Source of the DNA: UBA10649 sp963793105
GTDB lineage: Bacteria > Actinomycetota > Actinomycetes > S36-B12
Assembly: GCA_963793105.1 (NCBI GenBank)
Contig: CAWBZB010000006.1
Coordinates: 1 to 64,000, forward strand
DNA: 64,000 bases
Direction: 5' to 3'
Within the stretch, counting starts at the first letter, position 1, and each line of letters opens with the position of its first letter. The translations under genes and the position numbers were made by a program. Below are positions 33,048 to 45,073 of this stretch, one piece after another. Below the pieces are notes generated by a model, which saw nothing but the letters and a program-made list of their open reading frames with translations, made no database searches and was not told the DNA's origin.

Positions 33048-33658
33048 GTGGAAGCCTCATTCATCGGTATGTCGGGGTCGGGCACGCGTCCCCGCGGGAC
33101 GCTCGTCGGATCAGCGACCAATGCTATCAAGGACTGGGCGCACTCCTGGACATCGGCGTTCACGAGGACCGCATCGAACTCCTCCGCGGCGGCCAGCTCG
33201 TCGCGTGCCGCCTGCAGGCGGCGCTCGACGGCCTCGGGCGACTCCGTGCCCCTTCCGAGGAGCCGATCACGGAGCACCGGCCACGAGGGCGGGGCGAGGA
33301 ACACCAGGAGCGCCCCCGGAACGGCGCTTCGGACCTGCCGCGCGCCCTGCACCTCGATCTCGAGAAGGACCGGTATCCCCTGGGCACGACGCTCATCGAC
33401 AGGTTCACGCGGCGTGCCGTAGCGGTTGCCCGCGAACGCCGCCCATTCGAGCAGTCCCCCGGTGGCTATCAGGTCATCGAACCGGTCGTCCCCCACGAAG
33501 AAGTACTCCCGACCGTCGGCCTCTCCCGGGCGAGGCGCCCGCGTCGTGGCACTCACCGACAGCCAGATGCGGGGGTCCAAGGCGAGCGCTCGGGCCACGA
33601 CCGTGCTCTTCCCGACGCCGGACGGGCCGGAGACCACGACCAGCGGGGCCGGCTTCAC
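33044..33658 (-). CDS. gmk: Guanylate kinase
   Basis: Phosphorylates GMP to GDP. 204 residues from the GTG at 33658: P-loop VVVSGPSGVGKST, SVSATTRAPRPGE (GMP site), EIEVQGARQVR. Upstream readings beyond the GTG lie over mihF. Coupled at both ends (GTGA with mihF stop; stop overlapped by rpoZ). Confidence 0.96.
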   Translation of the reverse strand: MKPAPLVVVSGPSGVGKSTVVARALALDPRIWLSVSATTRAPRPGEADGREYFFVGDDRFDDLIATGGLLEWAAFAGNRYGTPREPVDERRAQGIPVLLEIEVQGARQVRSAVPGALLVFLAPPSWPVLRDRLLGRGTESPEAVERRLQAARDELAAAEEFDAVLVNADVQECAQSLIALVADPTSVPRGRVPDPDIPMNEAST

Positions 33659-33975
33659 CCCATGCCCCCGAGTTCCTCCACGAGCGCGCTGCGCTGCCGG
33701 TCGCCCAGTCCCTGGACTCGGCGTGACGGGGCGATGTGCAGCGAGGTCATGATCCGCTCCGCTCGCACCTCCCCGATCCCTGGCACGCATTCCAGCAGCC
33801 ACGCGACCTTGACACCTGCCCAGAGCGGATTGTCGGGCGCCCCGAGGATCACCTCGACAGCATCCAGCTCGCGTGCCTTCAGGGCGGCGCGCAGCCGTGC
33901 CCGCTCACGCCGCGCCGTCAGTGCCGCCGCGAGCGCATCGGCACGCTGCTCAGGTGACCGGGTGGGGACCGTCAT
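33655..33975 (-). CDS. mihF: Integration host factor, actinobacterial type
   Basis: Nucleoid-associated DNA-binding protein. 106 residues from the ATG at 33975 with GGAG upstream. N-terminal helix SPEQRADALAAALTARRERA, then the helix-two-turn-helix-like core with WLLECVPGIGEVRAERIM and RRVQGLGDRQRSAL. Place between pyrF and gmk is normal. Confidence 0.93.
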   Translation of the reverse strand: MTVPTRSPEQRADALAAALTARRERARLRAALKARELDAVEVILGAPDNPLWAGVKVAWLLECVPGIGEVRAERIMTSLHIAPSRRVQGLGDRQRSALVEELGGMG

Positions 33976-33991
33976 CGCCACTCCACAGCAT

Positions 33992-34732
33992 TCATCCGTG
34001 CGCTCCCGCAATCTCCGCCGCGATCATCCGCGCCGCGACGCCCGGGTCTGCGGCTCCCGTGATCGGGCGGCCGATGACCAGCAGGTCCGCGCCGTCGGCC
34101 AGCGCGTGCGCCGGCGTGGCGACCCGCCGCTGGTCGTCGACGGCTGAGCCCGCCGGCCGCACTCCGGGCGTGATGAGGGTGATGTCCTCGGGCACGACGG
34201 CGCGGATGGCGGCGACCTCCTGCGGCGAGCAGACGATGGCGCGGGCACCGGCGGCCACGGCGAGCTGGGCCAGCCGTACCGCTGCCTCGCGCGCCGACCC
34301 CGCGAGCCCGATCGCGGCGAGCGCAGAATCGTCCAGTGAGGTGAGCACGGTGACGGCCGTGATGCGCGTGCCGGGCAGGGCGTCGACGGCGGCCGCGACC
34401 ATCTCCGCTCCCCCCGCTGCATGGACCGTGAGGTAGTCGGGGGCAAGGGGCGCCACCGCGGCTGCAGCACCGCGAACGGTTGCCGGGATGTCGTGCAGCT
34501 TCAGGTCGAGGAAGATCCCGATACCCGGATGCCCGACGGACGCGGCCGCGGCTCGGGCGGTCGTGACCGCCGAGGCGCCGTCCCGGCAGAAGACCTCGAG
34601 GCCGACCTTGACCGTGGACACCACCGGTGCCACGCGCGCCGTCCAGTCGGCCAGGACGGCCAGGTCAGGGGCGTCCAGCGCCACCGCCACCGGCGCGTAG
34701 CCGGTGCTACTCCTTGATGAAGTCAACATCAT
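33992..34732 (-). CDS. pyrF: Orotidine 5'-phosphate decarboxylase
   Basis: Last step to UMP. 246 residues; catalytic DLKLHDIPATV (Asp-Lys-x-x-Asp), then TVHAAGGAEM and the phosphate loop ITPGVRPAGSAVDDQRR. The first ATG (34732) has GAGGAGG 6 bases upstream inside pyrD, so the genes overlap by 26 bases. Of the two adjacent ATGs, the first fits better. Confidence 0.93.
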   Translation of the reverse strand: MMLTSSRSSTGYAPVAVALDAPDLAVLADWTARVAPVVSTVKVGLEVFCRDGASAVTTARAAAASVGHPGIGIFLDLKLHDIPATVRGAAAAVAPLAPDYLTVHAAGGAEMVAAAVDALPGTRITAVTVLTSLDDSALAAIGLAGSAREAAVRLAQLAVAAGARAIVCSPQEVAAIRAVVPEDITLITPGVRPAGSAVDDQRRVATPAHALADGADLLVIGRPITGAADPGVAARMIAAEIAGAHG

Positions 34733-35732
34733 CCGTCACCTCCTCGACGAGGTCCGGGGGGCGGTGGGCATACGAGATCGCATCCGTCAGCCGCGAGAAC
34801 CCGCGCTCGCCCAGCGCATGCCGGAGTTCTGAGTGGATCCTCATCGGAGCCGACGGGTCGTGGAACACGACGGTCCCCACCGACACCGCGTTCGCTCCGG
34901 CGAGGATGAACTCAAGGGCGTCCAGGCCCGTGCGGATGCCTCCCATGCCGATGATGGGGAGGTCCGGGAATGCCTGGCGGATCTGCCACACGCAGCGCAG
35001 GGCAACGGGCCGGATCGCCGGACCCGACAGCCCTCCGGTGACCCCGGCCAGGTGCGGTCGCATCGTGTCCGGGTTGATGACCATCCCGAGCAGCGTGTTG
35101 ACCACCGAGACCCCGGTCGCCCCCGCACGCACCACGGACTCGGCGATGGAGACGATGTCGGTGACGTCCGGCGACAGCTTCGCGAAGATCGGCATGCGCG
35201 GCTCGCTGTGCCGCTTGACCGCCTGGATGACATTGGCGGCCGACACCGGACTGCACGCGAAGACCTGGCCGCGATCCTCCACGTTGGGGCAGGAGATGTT
35301 GACCTCGATCGCCGCCACCCCGCGGGCGACTCGCAGGCGCGCAGCCAGTTTCGCGTATTCGTCGACCGACCCTCCGGCAATGGAGACGATGGCCCGCGCA
35401 CCGCGGTCGTGCAGCCACGCAAGGTCGTGCTCGATGAACCGGTCGATGCCCGGGCCCTGGAGCCCGATCGAGTTGAGCATGCCGCTGGGTGTCTCTGCCA
35501 TCCGCGGGGTCGGGCGTCCGGACCGGGGCTGGAGCATGACGCTCTTGGTGACGATCGCCCCGATCTCGGTGATGTCGAAGAACTGGTCGAGCTCCCTGCC
35601 GGCCGCTGCGCAACCGGATGCGGTCAGCACGGGACTCGGCAGGTCCACGCCGGCCAGGTCGGTGGACATGTCGACGTGGGCCTCCGGCTCCGCACCGGCG
35701 ATCGGCCCCTGTGAGATCAGCGCGCGCGTCAT
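34707..35732 (-). CDS. pyrD: Dihydroorotate dehydrogenase, class 1B catalytic subunit
   Basis: Oxidises dihydroorotate to orotate with FMN. 341 residues; PVLTASGCAAAGREL and VNISCPNVEDRG (conserved Cys about 148) with IGMGGIRTGLDALEFILAGA (FMN phosphate). The class 1 cysteine and adjacency to pyrK mark it as the NAD-linked type 1B enzyme, not the quinone-linked class 2 form. ATG overlaps the pyrK stop by one base. Confidence 0.94.
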   Translation of the reverse strand: MTRALISQGPIAGAEPEAHVDMSTDLAGVDLPSPVLTASGCAAAGRELDQFFDITEIGAIVTKSVMLQPRSGRPTPRMAETPSGMLNSIGLQGPGIDRFIEHDLAWLHDRGARAIVSIAGGSVDEYAKLAARLRVARGVAAIEVNISCPNVEDRGQVFACSPVSAANVIQAVKRHSEPRMPIFAKLSPDVTDIVSIAESVVRAGATGVSVVNTLLGMVINPDTMRPHLAGVTGGLSGPAIRPVALRCVWQIRQAFPDLPIIGMGGIRTGLDALEFILAGANAVSVGTVVFHDPSAPMRIHSELRHALGERGFSRLTDAISYAHRPPDLVEEVTDDVDFIKE

Positions 35733-36586
35733 CAGTGGCCTCCTTCGATCGGGGCGCCCAGGGTGTCGGGCGGGATCGTGCCGATGGCGGACCACCGCAC
35801 GCGGTCGCCACGGAACACCGGTCCCTCCGCGCACGAGCGGAGCATCCGGGTGATCCCGTCCTCGCCGACCACCGGCAGCACGCACGTCATGCACACCCCG
35901 ATGCCGCAGGCCATGGCCTCCTCGACGGCGCACTGGCTGTGGGCCTGGCGCTCCTCGGCCACCTCGGCGACGCGTTGCAGCATCGGCATGGGGCCGCAGG
36001 CGTAGACGACCGCCGCATCGACGCGATCCATGAGCTCGGGGAGCACGTCGGTGACGCGCCCGGGCTCCCCCAGCGAGCCGTCGTCGGTGGTGATCGTCAG
36101 GGTCGAGGCGAGGCGCTTGAGGTCGAGCACGCCGAAGAGCTTCTCCTCGGTGGCGGCACCGACGACGACATCCACGCGGCACCCGCGTTCGCGCAGCTGC
36201 TCAGCGAGCATGAACAGCGGCGCCGATCCGTAGCCGCCGCCGACGAGCACGCACGCGACTCGCTCCTTGGGCAGGATGAACGGCCGACCCAATGGGCCGA
36301 CGATGTCGATGGCGTCGTGCCGTCGCCGATCGGCCAGCCACCGCGTCCCCTTGCCGTGCACGCCGATGACGACGTCGAGCGTGCCGCCGTAGACGCCGCG
36401 GGACTTGACCTGGTGGATCGCGAACGCACGCCGCAGCAGCATGCTCGACTCCTCGCCCCCGATCCCGAGGGTGACGAAGTGCCCGGGCCGCGCCACCTCG
36501 GCGATGCCGGGGGCCGTGATCGACAGGACCTGGTACGCCCCCGCACGGCGGATGTCGAGGACCTCGCCCTTGACCTGGACGGCCAC
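35732..36586 (-). CDS. pyrK: Dihydroorotate dehydrogenase electron-transfer subunit
   Basis: FAD and 2Fe-2S protein passing electrons from PyrD to NAD. 284 residues from GTG 36586. FAD-binding barrel with RRAFAIH, NAD part VLVGGGYGSAPLFMLAEQL, and the cluster motif MACGIGVCMTCVLPVV with a last Cys in RSCAEG (C-x4-C-x2-C-x-n-C). Lies 28 bases after carB and directly before pyrD. Confidence 0.94.
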   Translation of the reverse strand: MAVQVKGEVLDIRRAGAYQVLSITAPGIAEVARPGHFVTLGIGGEESSMLLRRAFAIHQVKSRGVYGGTLDVVIGVHGKGTRWLADRRRHDAIDIVGPLGRPFILPKERVACVLVGGGYGSAPLFMLAEQLRERGCRVDVVVGAATEEKLFGVLDLKRLASTLTITTDDGSLGEPGRVTDVLPELMDRVDAAVVYACGPMPMLQRVAEVAEERQAHSQCAVEEAMACGIGVCMTCVLPVVGEDGITRMLRSCAEGPVFRGDRVRWSAIGTIPPDTLGAPIEGGH

Positions 36587-36614
36587 TACTCGCCCCTCTC
36601 GATCGATCGGTCCC

Positions 36615-39911
<3,297 letters not shown>

Positions 39912-39912
<1 letters not shown>

Positions 39913-41051
39913 CAGGCGGTCCCTCCTGCCCGGGCGGCCTGCATCATGTCGGCGAACTCGTCGAACAGGTAGGAGGCATCGTGCGGTCCGGCGGCGGCCT
40001 CCGGGTGGTACTGGACGCTGAATGCCGGCACGTCGAGGCATCGCAGTCCCTCGACCACGTCGTCGTTGAGGCAGACATGGCTCACCATCGCCCGCCCGAA
40101 GGGGGTCGTGAACTCCCCCGACCGCGGGGCGTCGACGGCGAACCCGTGATTGTGGGCGGTCACCGCGACGCGGCCGGTCACGAGGTCCTTGACCGGCTGG
40201 TTGATGCCTCGATGCCCGTAGCGGAGCTTGTAGGTGCCCAGCCCCAGCGTGCGTCCCAGCACCTGGTTGCCGAAGCAGATCCCGAACACGGGGATGCCCT
40301 CGCCAAGGAGGGCGCTCATGAGCAGCACCGCGCGATCAGCCGTGGCCGGGTCACCGGGTCCGTTCGAGAAGAACACCCCGTCGGGCTCCAGGGCGCGGAT
40401 CTCGGCGAGCGTGGCGGTCGCGGGAACGACGTGCACCTGCATCCCGCGCAACGCCATCTGCTGGGGAGTCATGGCCTTGATCCCCAGGTCCACGGCCACC
40501 ACGGTGAAGCGCCGTTCGCCCACGGCGGGCACGACGTACGGCTCGGGGGTGGTGACGTCGGCCGTCAGGTCGGCGCCGGACATCTCGGGGCTCGCCTGGA
40601 CGCTCGCCAGCAGGTCGGCCGGGGTGTGCTCGGCGTCGGTTCCGCTGAAGATCCCGACGCGCATGGCGCCTCGCTCACGCAGATGGCGGGTGAGGGCGCG
40701 GGTGTCGATCCCGCTGATGCCGACGATTCCCTGGTCGGCGAGCTGCTCCTCGAGGCCTCGGGTGGCGCGCCAGTTCGAGGCCACGCGCGACGGATCGCGA
40801 ACCACGTAGCCGGACACCCAGATCCGCGTCGACTCCGCGTCCTCGTCGTTCATCCCGGTGTTCCCGACATGCGGAGCCGTCATGATGACGACCTGGCGAT
40901 GGTACGACGGGTCGGTCAGCGTCTCCTGATATCCGCTCATGCCCGTGGAGAAGACCGCCTCGCCGAAGGTGGTGCCGACCGCGCCGTATGCCTGGCCGTG
41001 CATCACCCGACCGTCTTCCAGCACGAGGACCGCGGGCATATCCCTGACCAT
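39912..41051 (-). CDS. carA: Carbamoyl-phosphate synthase small subunit
   Basis: Glutaminase subunit giving ammonia to CarB. 379 residues. N-terminal domain with FSTGMSGYQETLTDPSY; class I amidotransferase with PVFGICFGNQVLG (catalytic Cys) and FSVQYHPEAAAGP (His, Glu). Start ATG 41051 overlaps the upstream stop by one base; a GTG one codon earlier is also possible. Confidence 0.95.
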
Positions 41052-41593
41052 CACTGCACTCCCGTCGCGAACGTGGCCATGAGGCCATCCAACACAGTGG
41101 CGTGATCGGCGGACGAGTCCGCCCGGAATCCGGTGTCCAGCACCCGGTCGCCGAGGAGCCACGAGACGACGACCATGCTGTCGCGGGCGCGAACGGTGCC
41201 GGCCACCCCGCGGTCGGCCCGGACGCCGACGATGGCATCAGCGGGGATGAACACGCCCCGAGCACCCTCGCGGTCGAGCCAGATGCCGGCGCTTCCCCAG
41301 GCCAGGCCCGCCCGGCTGCGGACCCCGAGGTCGTGCACGACCACCCGGTCCATCCAGTCGCCCCGCATGCCGGTGCCGGCGAACAGCCCGGCCACCGGCT
41401 CCCCCAGGGCGGCGTCGACTGGCGGGGTCTCAGCCGGCGCAGGCAGGGAGTCCTGACGCGCGGCGCGATGAACCCAGCCGCGCCGCATTCCCCACAGCGC
41501 CAGGGCGATGAGGAGCACCACGCCCAGGACCAGCGCGATGCGTACGGGCCAGTCGGTGACCTGCGCCTGCTCCGCGTACTCGGCGACGTTCAC
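41051..41593 (-). CDS. Membrane-anchored PH-like domain protein
   Basis: 180 residues from the GTG at 41593 (GTGA overlap with pyrC). One N-terminal transmembrane helix (about 14-34, ALVLGVVLLIALALWGM), then a soluble C-terminal domain of strand-rich sequence (RVVVHDLGVRSRAGLAWGSAGIWLD, GVFIPADAIVGVRADRG) similar to the bacterial PH-like domain protein found between pyrC and carA in actinobacteria. Its role in pyrimidine metabolism is unknown, though the gene position is conserved. Confidence 0.78.
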   Translation of the reverse strand: MNVAEYAEQAQVTDWPVRIALVLGVVLLIALALWGMRRGWVHRAARQDSLPAPAETPPVDAALGEPVAGLFAGTGMRGDWMDRVVVHDLGVRSRAGLAWGSAGIWLDREGARGVFIPADAIVGVRADRGVAGTVRARDSMVVVSWLLGDRVLDTGFRADSSADHATVLDGLMATFATGVQ

Positions 41594-42870
41594 GCGAGTG
41601 ACCCGTCGCGCACGGTCACGGACCCCGCGTAGAGCGTGTGGACCACCCGACCGGGGAGCTGCATCCCCGCGTAGGGAGTGTTGCGGCTCTTCGACGCCAG
41701 GCTCCTGGGCGACACCGTGGCCGTCGCGCTGGGGTCGACGACGGCGATGTTCGCCACGGCACCCACGACCAGGTCGTGCCCTTGGGTCGCGACCCGCCCG
41801 ATCCGGGCGGGCTGCACGGACATGCGCTGTGCGAGCTCGCGCCAGCCCATCAGCCCGGAGTCGACCATCGTCGCCACGGCGACGCTGAAGGCGGTCTCCA
41901 GGCCGAGCATGCCCATCGCGGCCGCCGCCCACTCGCAGTCCTTGTCCTCATGGGGGTGCGGCGCGTGGTCGGTGGCGATCACGTCGATCGTGCCGTCCGC
42001 GAGGGCGGCACGAAGTGCAGCGACGTCGTCGGCCGTGCGGAGCGGTGGGTTCACCTTGTAGATCGGGTCGTACGAGCTGACCAGGTCCTCGGTCAGCATG
42101 AGGTGGTGCGGCGTCACCTCGGCCGTGACCGGGACACCGCGGGCCTTGGCCCATCGAACGACGTCGACCGAACCGGCCGTGGACACATGGCAGACGTGGA
42201 GCCTGGATCCCACGTGCTGTGCCAGCAGGACGTCGCGGGCGATGATCGCCTCCTCCGCCACCGCGGGCCAGCCGACCAGGCCCAGGCGCCCGGAGAGCTC
42301 GCCCTCGTTCATCTGGGCGTTCTCCGTGAGCCGCGGCTCCTGGGCGTGCTGGGCGACCACGCCGTCGAAGGCCTTCACGTACTCCAGGGCCCGCCTCATC
42401 ATCACGGCATCGTGGACGCACTTGCCGTCGTCGCTGAACATCCGGACCTGCGCCGCGGAATCCGCCATGGCTCCCAGCTCGGCCATCCGCTCGCCGCCGA
42501 GACCGACCGTGACGGCCCCGACCGGGCGGACGTCGACGAGCCCGGCCACCTGGCCCAGGCGCCACACCTGCTCGACGACGCCCGCCGTGTCGGCCACCGG
42601 GGTGGTGTTGGCCATGGCATGCACGCACGTGAAGCCGCCCAGAGCGGCGGCCCGCGAGCCGGTCAGGACGGTTTCCGCGTCCTCTCGACCCGGTTCGCGC
42701 AGGTGCGTGTGGAGATCCACGAATCCTGGCAGTGCCACCAGGCCGTCGGCGTCAATCACCTCGCCCTCTCCCCGACCGGGCGCGGCGAGATCGACGATGA
42801 CCCCGTCGGAGATCACGATGTCGACGGGGTCCTCCCCGTAGGGGCGCACCCCACGGATGACGAGCGTCAC
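41590..42870 (-). CDS. pyrC: Dihydroorotase
   Basis: Cyclises carbamoyl aspartate. 426 residues of the class I type: metal motif PGFVDLHTHLREPG, AQHAQEPRL, HVCHVSTAGSVDVV, and IDVIATDHAPHPHEDK with the catalytic Asp. GTG 42870 overlaps the pyrB stop. Confidence 0.96.
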   Translation of the reverse strand: MTLVIRGVRPYGEDPVDIVISDGVIVDLAAPGRGEGEVIDADGLVALPGFVDLHTHLREPGREDAETVLTGSRAAALGGFTCVHAMANTTPVADTAGVVEQVWRLGQVAGLVDVRPVGAVTVGLGGERMAELGAMADSAAQVRMFSDDGKCVHDAVMMRRALEYVKAFDGVVAQHAQEPRLTENAQMNEGELSGRLGLVGWPAVAEEAIIARDVLLAQHVGSRLHVCHVSTAGSVDVVRWAKARGVPVTAEVTPHHLMLTEDLVSSYDPIYKVNPPLRTADDVAALRAALADGTIDVIATDHAPHPHEDKDCEWAAAAMGMLGLETAFSVAVATMVDSGLMGWRELAQRMSVQPARIGRVATQGHDLVVGAVANIAVVDPSATATVSPRSLASKSRNTPYAGMQLPGRVVHTLYAGSVTVRDGSLA

Positions 42871-43808
42871 AGGCTCTCCTCCTTCTTGCCGCCCAGCAAC
42901 AGGTACATCACAGCCATGCGCACGCTGACCCCGTTGGCCACCTGCTCCACCATGACCGATCGCGGCGAGTCCGCCACGTCGGCGGAGATCTCCATGCCGC
43001 GGTTCATGGGTCCGGGATGCAGGACGATCGCATGCTCCGGGAGCATCGCCATCCGCGCGGAGTCGAGGCCATACAGTCGGGAGTACTCCAGCGTCGACGG
43101 GAAGTACGCAGCCTGCATGCGCTCCGCCTGCACGCGCAGCATCATGACCGCATCGACGTTCCCGAGGACGGCGTCGATGTCGTAGGTCGTGTCGCACGGC
43201 CAGGAGTCGACCCCGAACGGCATGAGGGTGGGCGGGGCGACGAGCGTGACCTCGGCACCCAGGGTGCGCAGCAGCAGGACGTTCGACCGGGCGACGCGAC
43301 TGTGCAGGATGTCGCCCACCACGGCGACCCGGACCCCGGCGAGGTCGCCGGCGGCCTCCCTCAGATGATGACGCAGGGTGTACGCGTCCAGCAGTGCCTG
43401 GGTCGGGTGCTCGTGCGTCCCGTCGCCGGCGTTGATGACCGAACCGCCGATCCACCCCGCCGTGGCGAGCCGGTGCGGCGCCCCCGACGAGCCGTGCCGG
43501 ATCACGACCGCGTCCGCTCCCATCGCCTCCAGGGTCAGCGCGGTGTCCTTCAGGCTCTCGCCCTTGGACACCGAGGAACCCTTGGCCGCGAAGTTGATGA
43601 CGTCCGCCGACAGCCGCTTCGCGGCCACCTCGAAGGAGATGCGGGTCCGCGTGGAGTCCTCGAAGAACAGGTTCACCACCGTGCGGCCGCGCAGGGTCGG
43701 CAGCTTCTTGACGGAGCGGTCGGTGACCGCGGCCAGTTCAGCCGCCGTGTCGAGGATGAGGACGGCCTCCTCGCGGCTGAGGTCCCCGGCGGACAGCAGG
43801 TGCCTCAT
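42867..43808 (-). CDS. pyrB: Aspartate carbamoyltransferase catalytic subunit
   Basis: Condenses carbamoyl phosphate and aspartate. 313 residues; FFEDSTRTRISFEVAAKRL (carbamoyl phosphate loop), HPTQALLDAYTL and the C-terminal HPGPMNRG. No pyrI regulatory subunit gene is in the window. ATG overlaps the pyrR stop as ATGA. Confidence 0.97.
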   Translation of the reverse strand: MRHLLSAGDLSREEAVLILDTAAELAAVTDRSVKKLPTLRGRTVVNLFFEDSTRTRISFEVAAKRLSADVINFAAKGSSVSKGESLKDTALTLEAMGADAVVIRHGSSGAPHRLATAGWIGGSVINAGDGTHEHPTQALLDAYTLRHHLREAAGDLAGVRVAVVGDILHSRVARSNVLLLRTLGAEVTLVAPPTLMPFGVDSWPCDTTYDIDAVLGNVDAVMMLRVQAERMQAAYFPSTLEYSRLYGLDSARMAMLPEHAIVLHPGPMNRGMEISADVADSPRSVMVEQVANGVSVRMAVMYLLLGGKKEESL

Positions 43809-44350
43809 GAGTCCTCCCCCAGGATGGTGACCCGGTCGGCGCCGTCGACCTCGGCCACCTCGACGCGCACCTGCTCGGCCACCGACGTGGGCAGGTTCTT
43901 GCCGACGTAGTCGGGCCTGATCGGCAGCTGCCGGTGACCGCGGTCGACGAGGACCGCGAGTTGCACCGCGGCTGGCCGGCCGACGTCGTTGAGCGCGTCG
44001 AGGGCCGCGCGAACCGTCCGACCGGAAAACAGGACGTCGTCGACGAGGACCACGACCTTGTCGTCGATGCCCTCGGGAGGTATCGACGTCTCCTCGAGCG
44101 CGCGAGCCGGACGAAGCCGCAGGTCGTCGCGGTAGAGGGTGATGTCGAGGGAGCCCACCGGGACCTCGGTGCCCTCGATGGCCGCGATGGCCCCCGCGAC
44201 GCGATGGGCGAGGGCGACGCCCCGAGTGGGGATGCCCAGCAGGATCAGGGACTGCGAGCCCCGCGCCTTCTCCACGATCTCGTGGGCGATGCGTCGGATG
44301 GCCCGGCCGATATCGGCGTCGTCGAGGACGATGCGCGCACGCGAATCCAT
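43805..44350 (-). CDS. pyrR: Pyrimidine regulator PyrR / uracil phosphoribosyltransferase
   Basis: RNA-binding regulator of pyr mRNA with UPRTase activity. 181 residues; PRPP loop VVVLVDDVLFSGRTVRAAL and basic RNA-facing residues near the N-terminus (IRRIAHEIVEKARG). First gene of the operon. The RNA site it should bind is directly upstream, overlapping the ribosome site AAGGGGG. Confidence 0.95.
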   Translation of the reverse strand: MDSRARIVLDDADIGRAIRRIAHEIVEKARGSQSLILLGIPTRGVALAHRVAGAIAAIEGTEVPVGSLDITLYRDDLRLRPARALEETSIPPEGIDDKVVVLVDDVLFSGRTVRAALDALNDVGRPAAVQLAVLVDRGHRQLPIRPDYVGKNLPTSVAEQVRVEVAEVDGADRVTILGEDS

Positions 44351-44355
44351 ACGGA

Positions 44356-44390
44356 CCCCCTTCCCCGCCTCTCCGGACGGGCTTAAAGGA
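44356..44390 (-). promoter_or_regulatory. PyrR-binding RNA stem-loop overlapping the pyrR ribosome site
   Basis: In pyrR orientation: TTTAAGCCCG-TCCGGAGAGG-CGGGGAAGGGGG, then 5 bases to the ATG. CCCG pairs with CGGG (44381-44378 with 44367-44364), and the loop TCCGGAGAGG matches the PyrR binding-loop consensus (UCCAGAGAGG). The stem runs into the Shine-Dalgarno, suggesting translational repression by PyrR-UMP, as in mycobacteria, instead of Bacillus-type attenuation. Confidence 0.75.
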
Positions 44391-44429
44391 TGTCGATCAC
44401 CCGAACCCTAGTCCACGGGCCACCGGCTT

Positions 44430-44468
44430 CGCTCGCGGCATCGTCCCGCGGCCTCGTCCCGCGGCCTC
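44430..44468. repeat. 13-base tandem repeat in the pyrR upstream region
   Basis: GTCCCGCGGCCTC occurs twice head to tail (44443-44455, 44456-44468), preceded by a diverged copy CGCTCGCGGCATC (44430-44442). It lies between the terminator hairpin and the pyrR leader. It could be slippage or a protein-binding array; function unknown. Confidence 0.7.
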
Positions 44469-44520
44469 GTTATCGGCATCGATCCGGCGGGGTCGCCTGC
44501 GACAGGGCAGTGGGACAAGG

Positions 44521-44557
44521 CTGGGGTCGACCTCCCTCGAAGGGAGATCGACCCCAG
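44521..44557 (-). terminator. Strong hairpin terminator before the pyr operon
   Basis: CTGGGGTCGA...TCGACCCCAG: 16 paired positions with a single G-T pair and a 5-base loop. It lies 30 bases after the stop of the four-helix membrane protein gene and 170 bases before pyrR, with no proper U-run. Likely ends the upstream transcript; the symmetry would work on either strand. Confidence 0.75.
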
Positions 44558-44587
44558 GACGTGCGTGGCCGGACAGGTCCGAGCTGG

Positions 44588-44992
44588 TCAGCTGGACTCG
44601 AAGTACTCGTCCGAACGCTCGTTGTACAGCGCCCAGAGGACGAAGAGCGCGATCGCGAACGTGATGAGCCCGCTGAAGAGGTAGGCGCCGGTGTGGTGGG
44701 CGAACATGTGGTACGCGGCGGCGGCCACGGCGAGCACCTGGACGATGGTGACCAGGATGCGGGCACCCCTGCTGCCGCCCAGCAGCATCAGGGCAACCAG
44801 GAGGATGATGGCCGCGACCACCAGGCTGACGATGCCCGAGACGACCAGGTCACCGGAGGACAGCCCCGTCTCCTCGAGAATGCGCGTCTGGGTGTTGAGG
44901 GCCAGCGACACGATGCCGCCGATGCCGTTGAGCACGGCCTGGATGATCATGATGACGCCGATGAACGTGATGACGCCTGGGCGACGGGGCAT
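44588..44992 (-). CDS. Four-helix membrane protein, unknown (DUF7144-like)
   Basis: 134 residues from the ATG at 44992, with AGAGGA upstream. Four hydrophobic segments: about 7-30, 48-74, 80-102 and 105-125. The first begins GVITFIGVIMIIQAVLNGIGG, as in actinobacterial small membrane proteins of the DUF7144 type; the family name is given with caution. It lies 81 bases after pyk and is closed by the hairpin at 44521. No function can be assigned. Confidence 0.7.
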   Translation of the reverse strand: MPRRPGVITFIGVIMIIQAVLNGIGGIVSLALNTQTRILEETGLSSGDLVVSGIVSLVVAAIILLVALMLLGGSRGARILVTIVQVLAVAAAAYHMFAHHTGAYLFSGLITFAIALFVLWALYNERSDEYFESS

Positions 44993-45073
44993 GCGAGTCC
45001 TCTCGCTAGGTTCGTATGGGCCATGTCCTATCGCAGAATCCCCTGCGGTTGCCCGCATTTGGGATGCGAGTCG

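Noticed and set aside
44430..44468. Repeat cluster considered as a CRISPR array
   Set aside because: The 13-base units are directly adjacent with no spacers and no cas gene is nearby.
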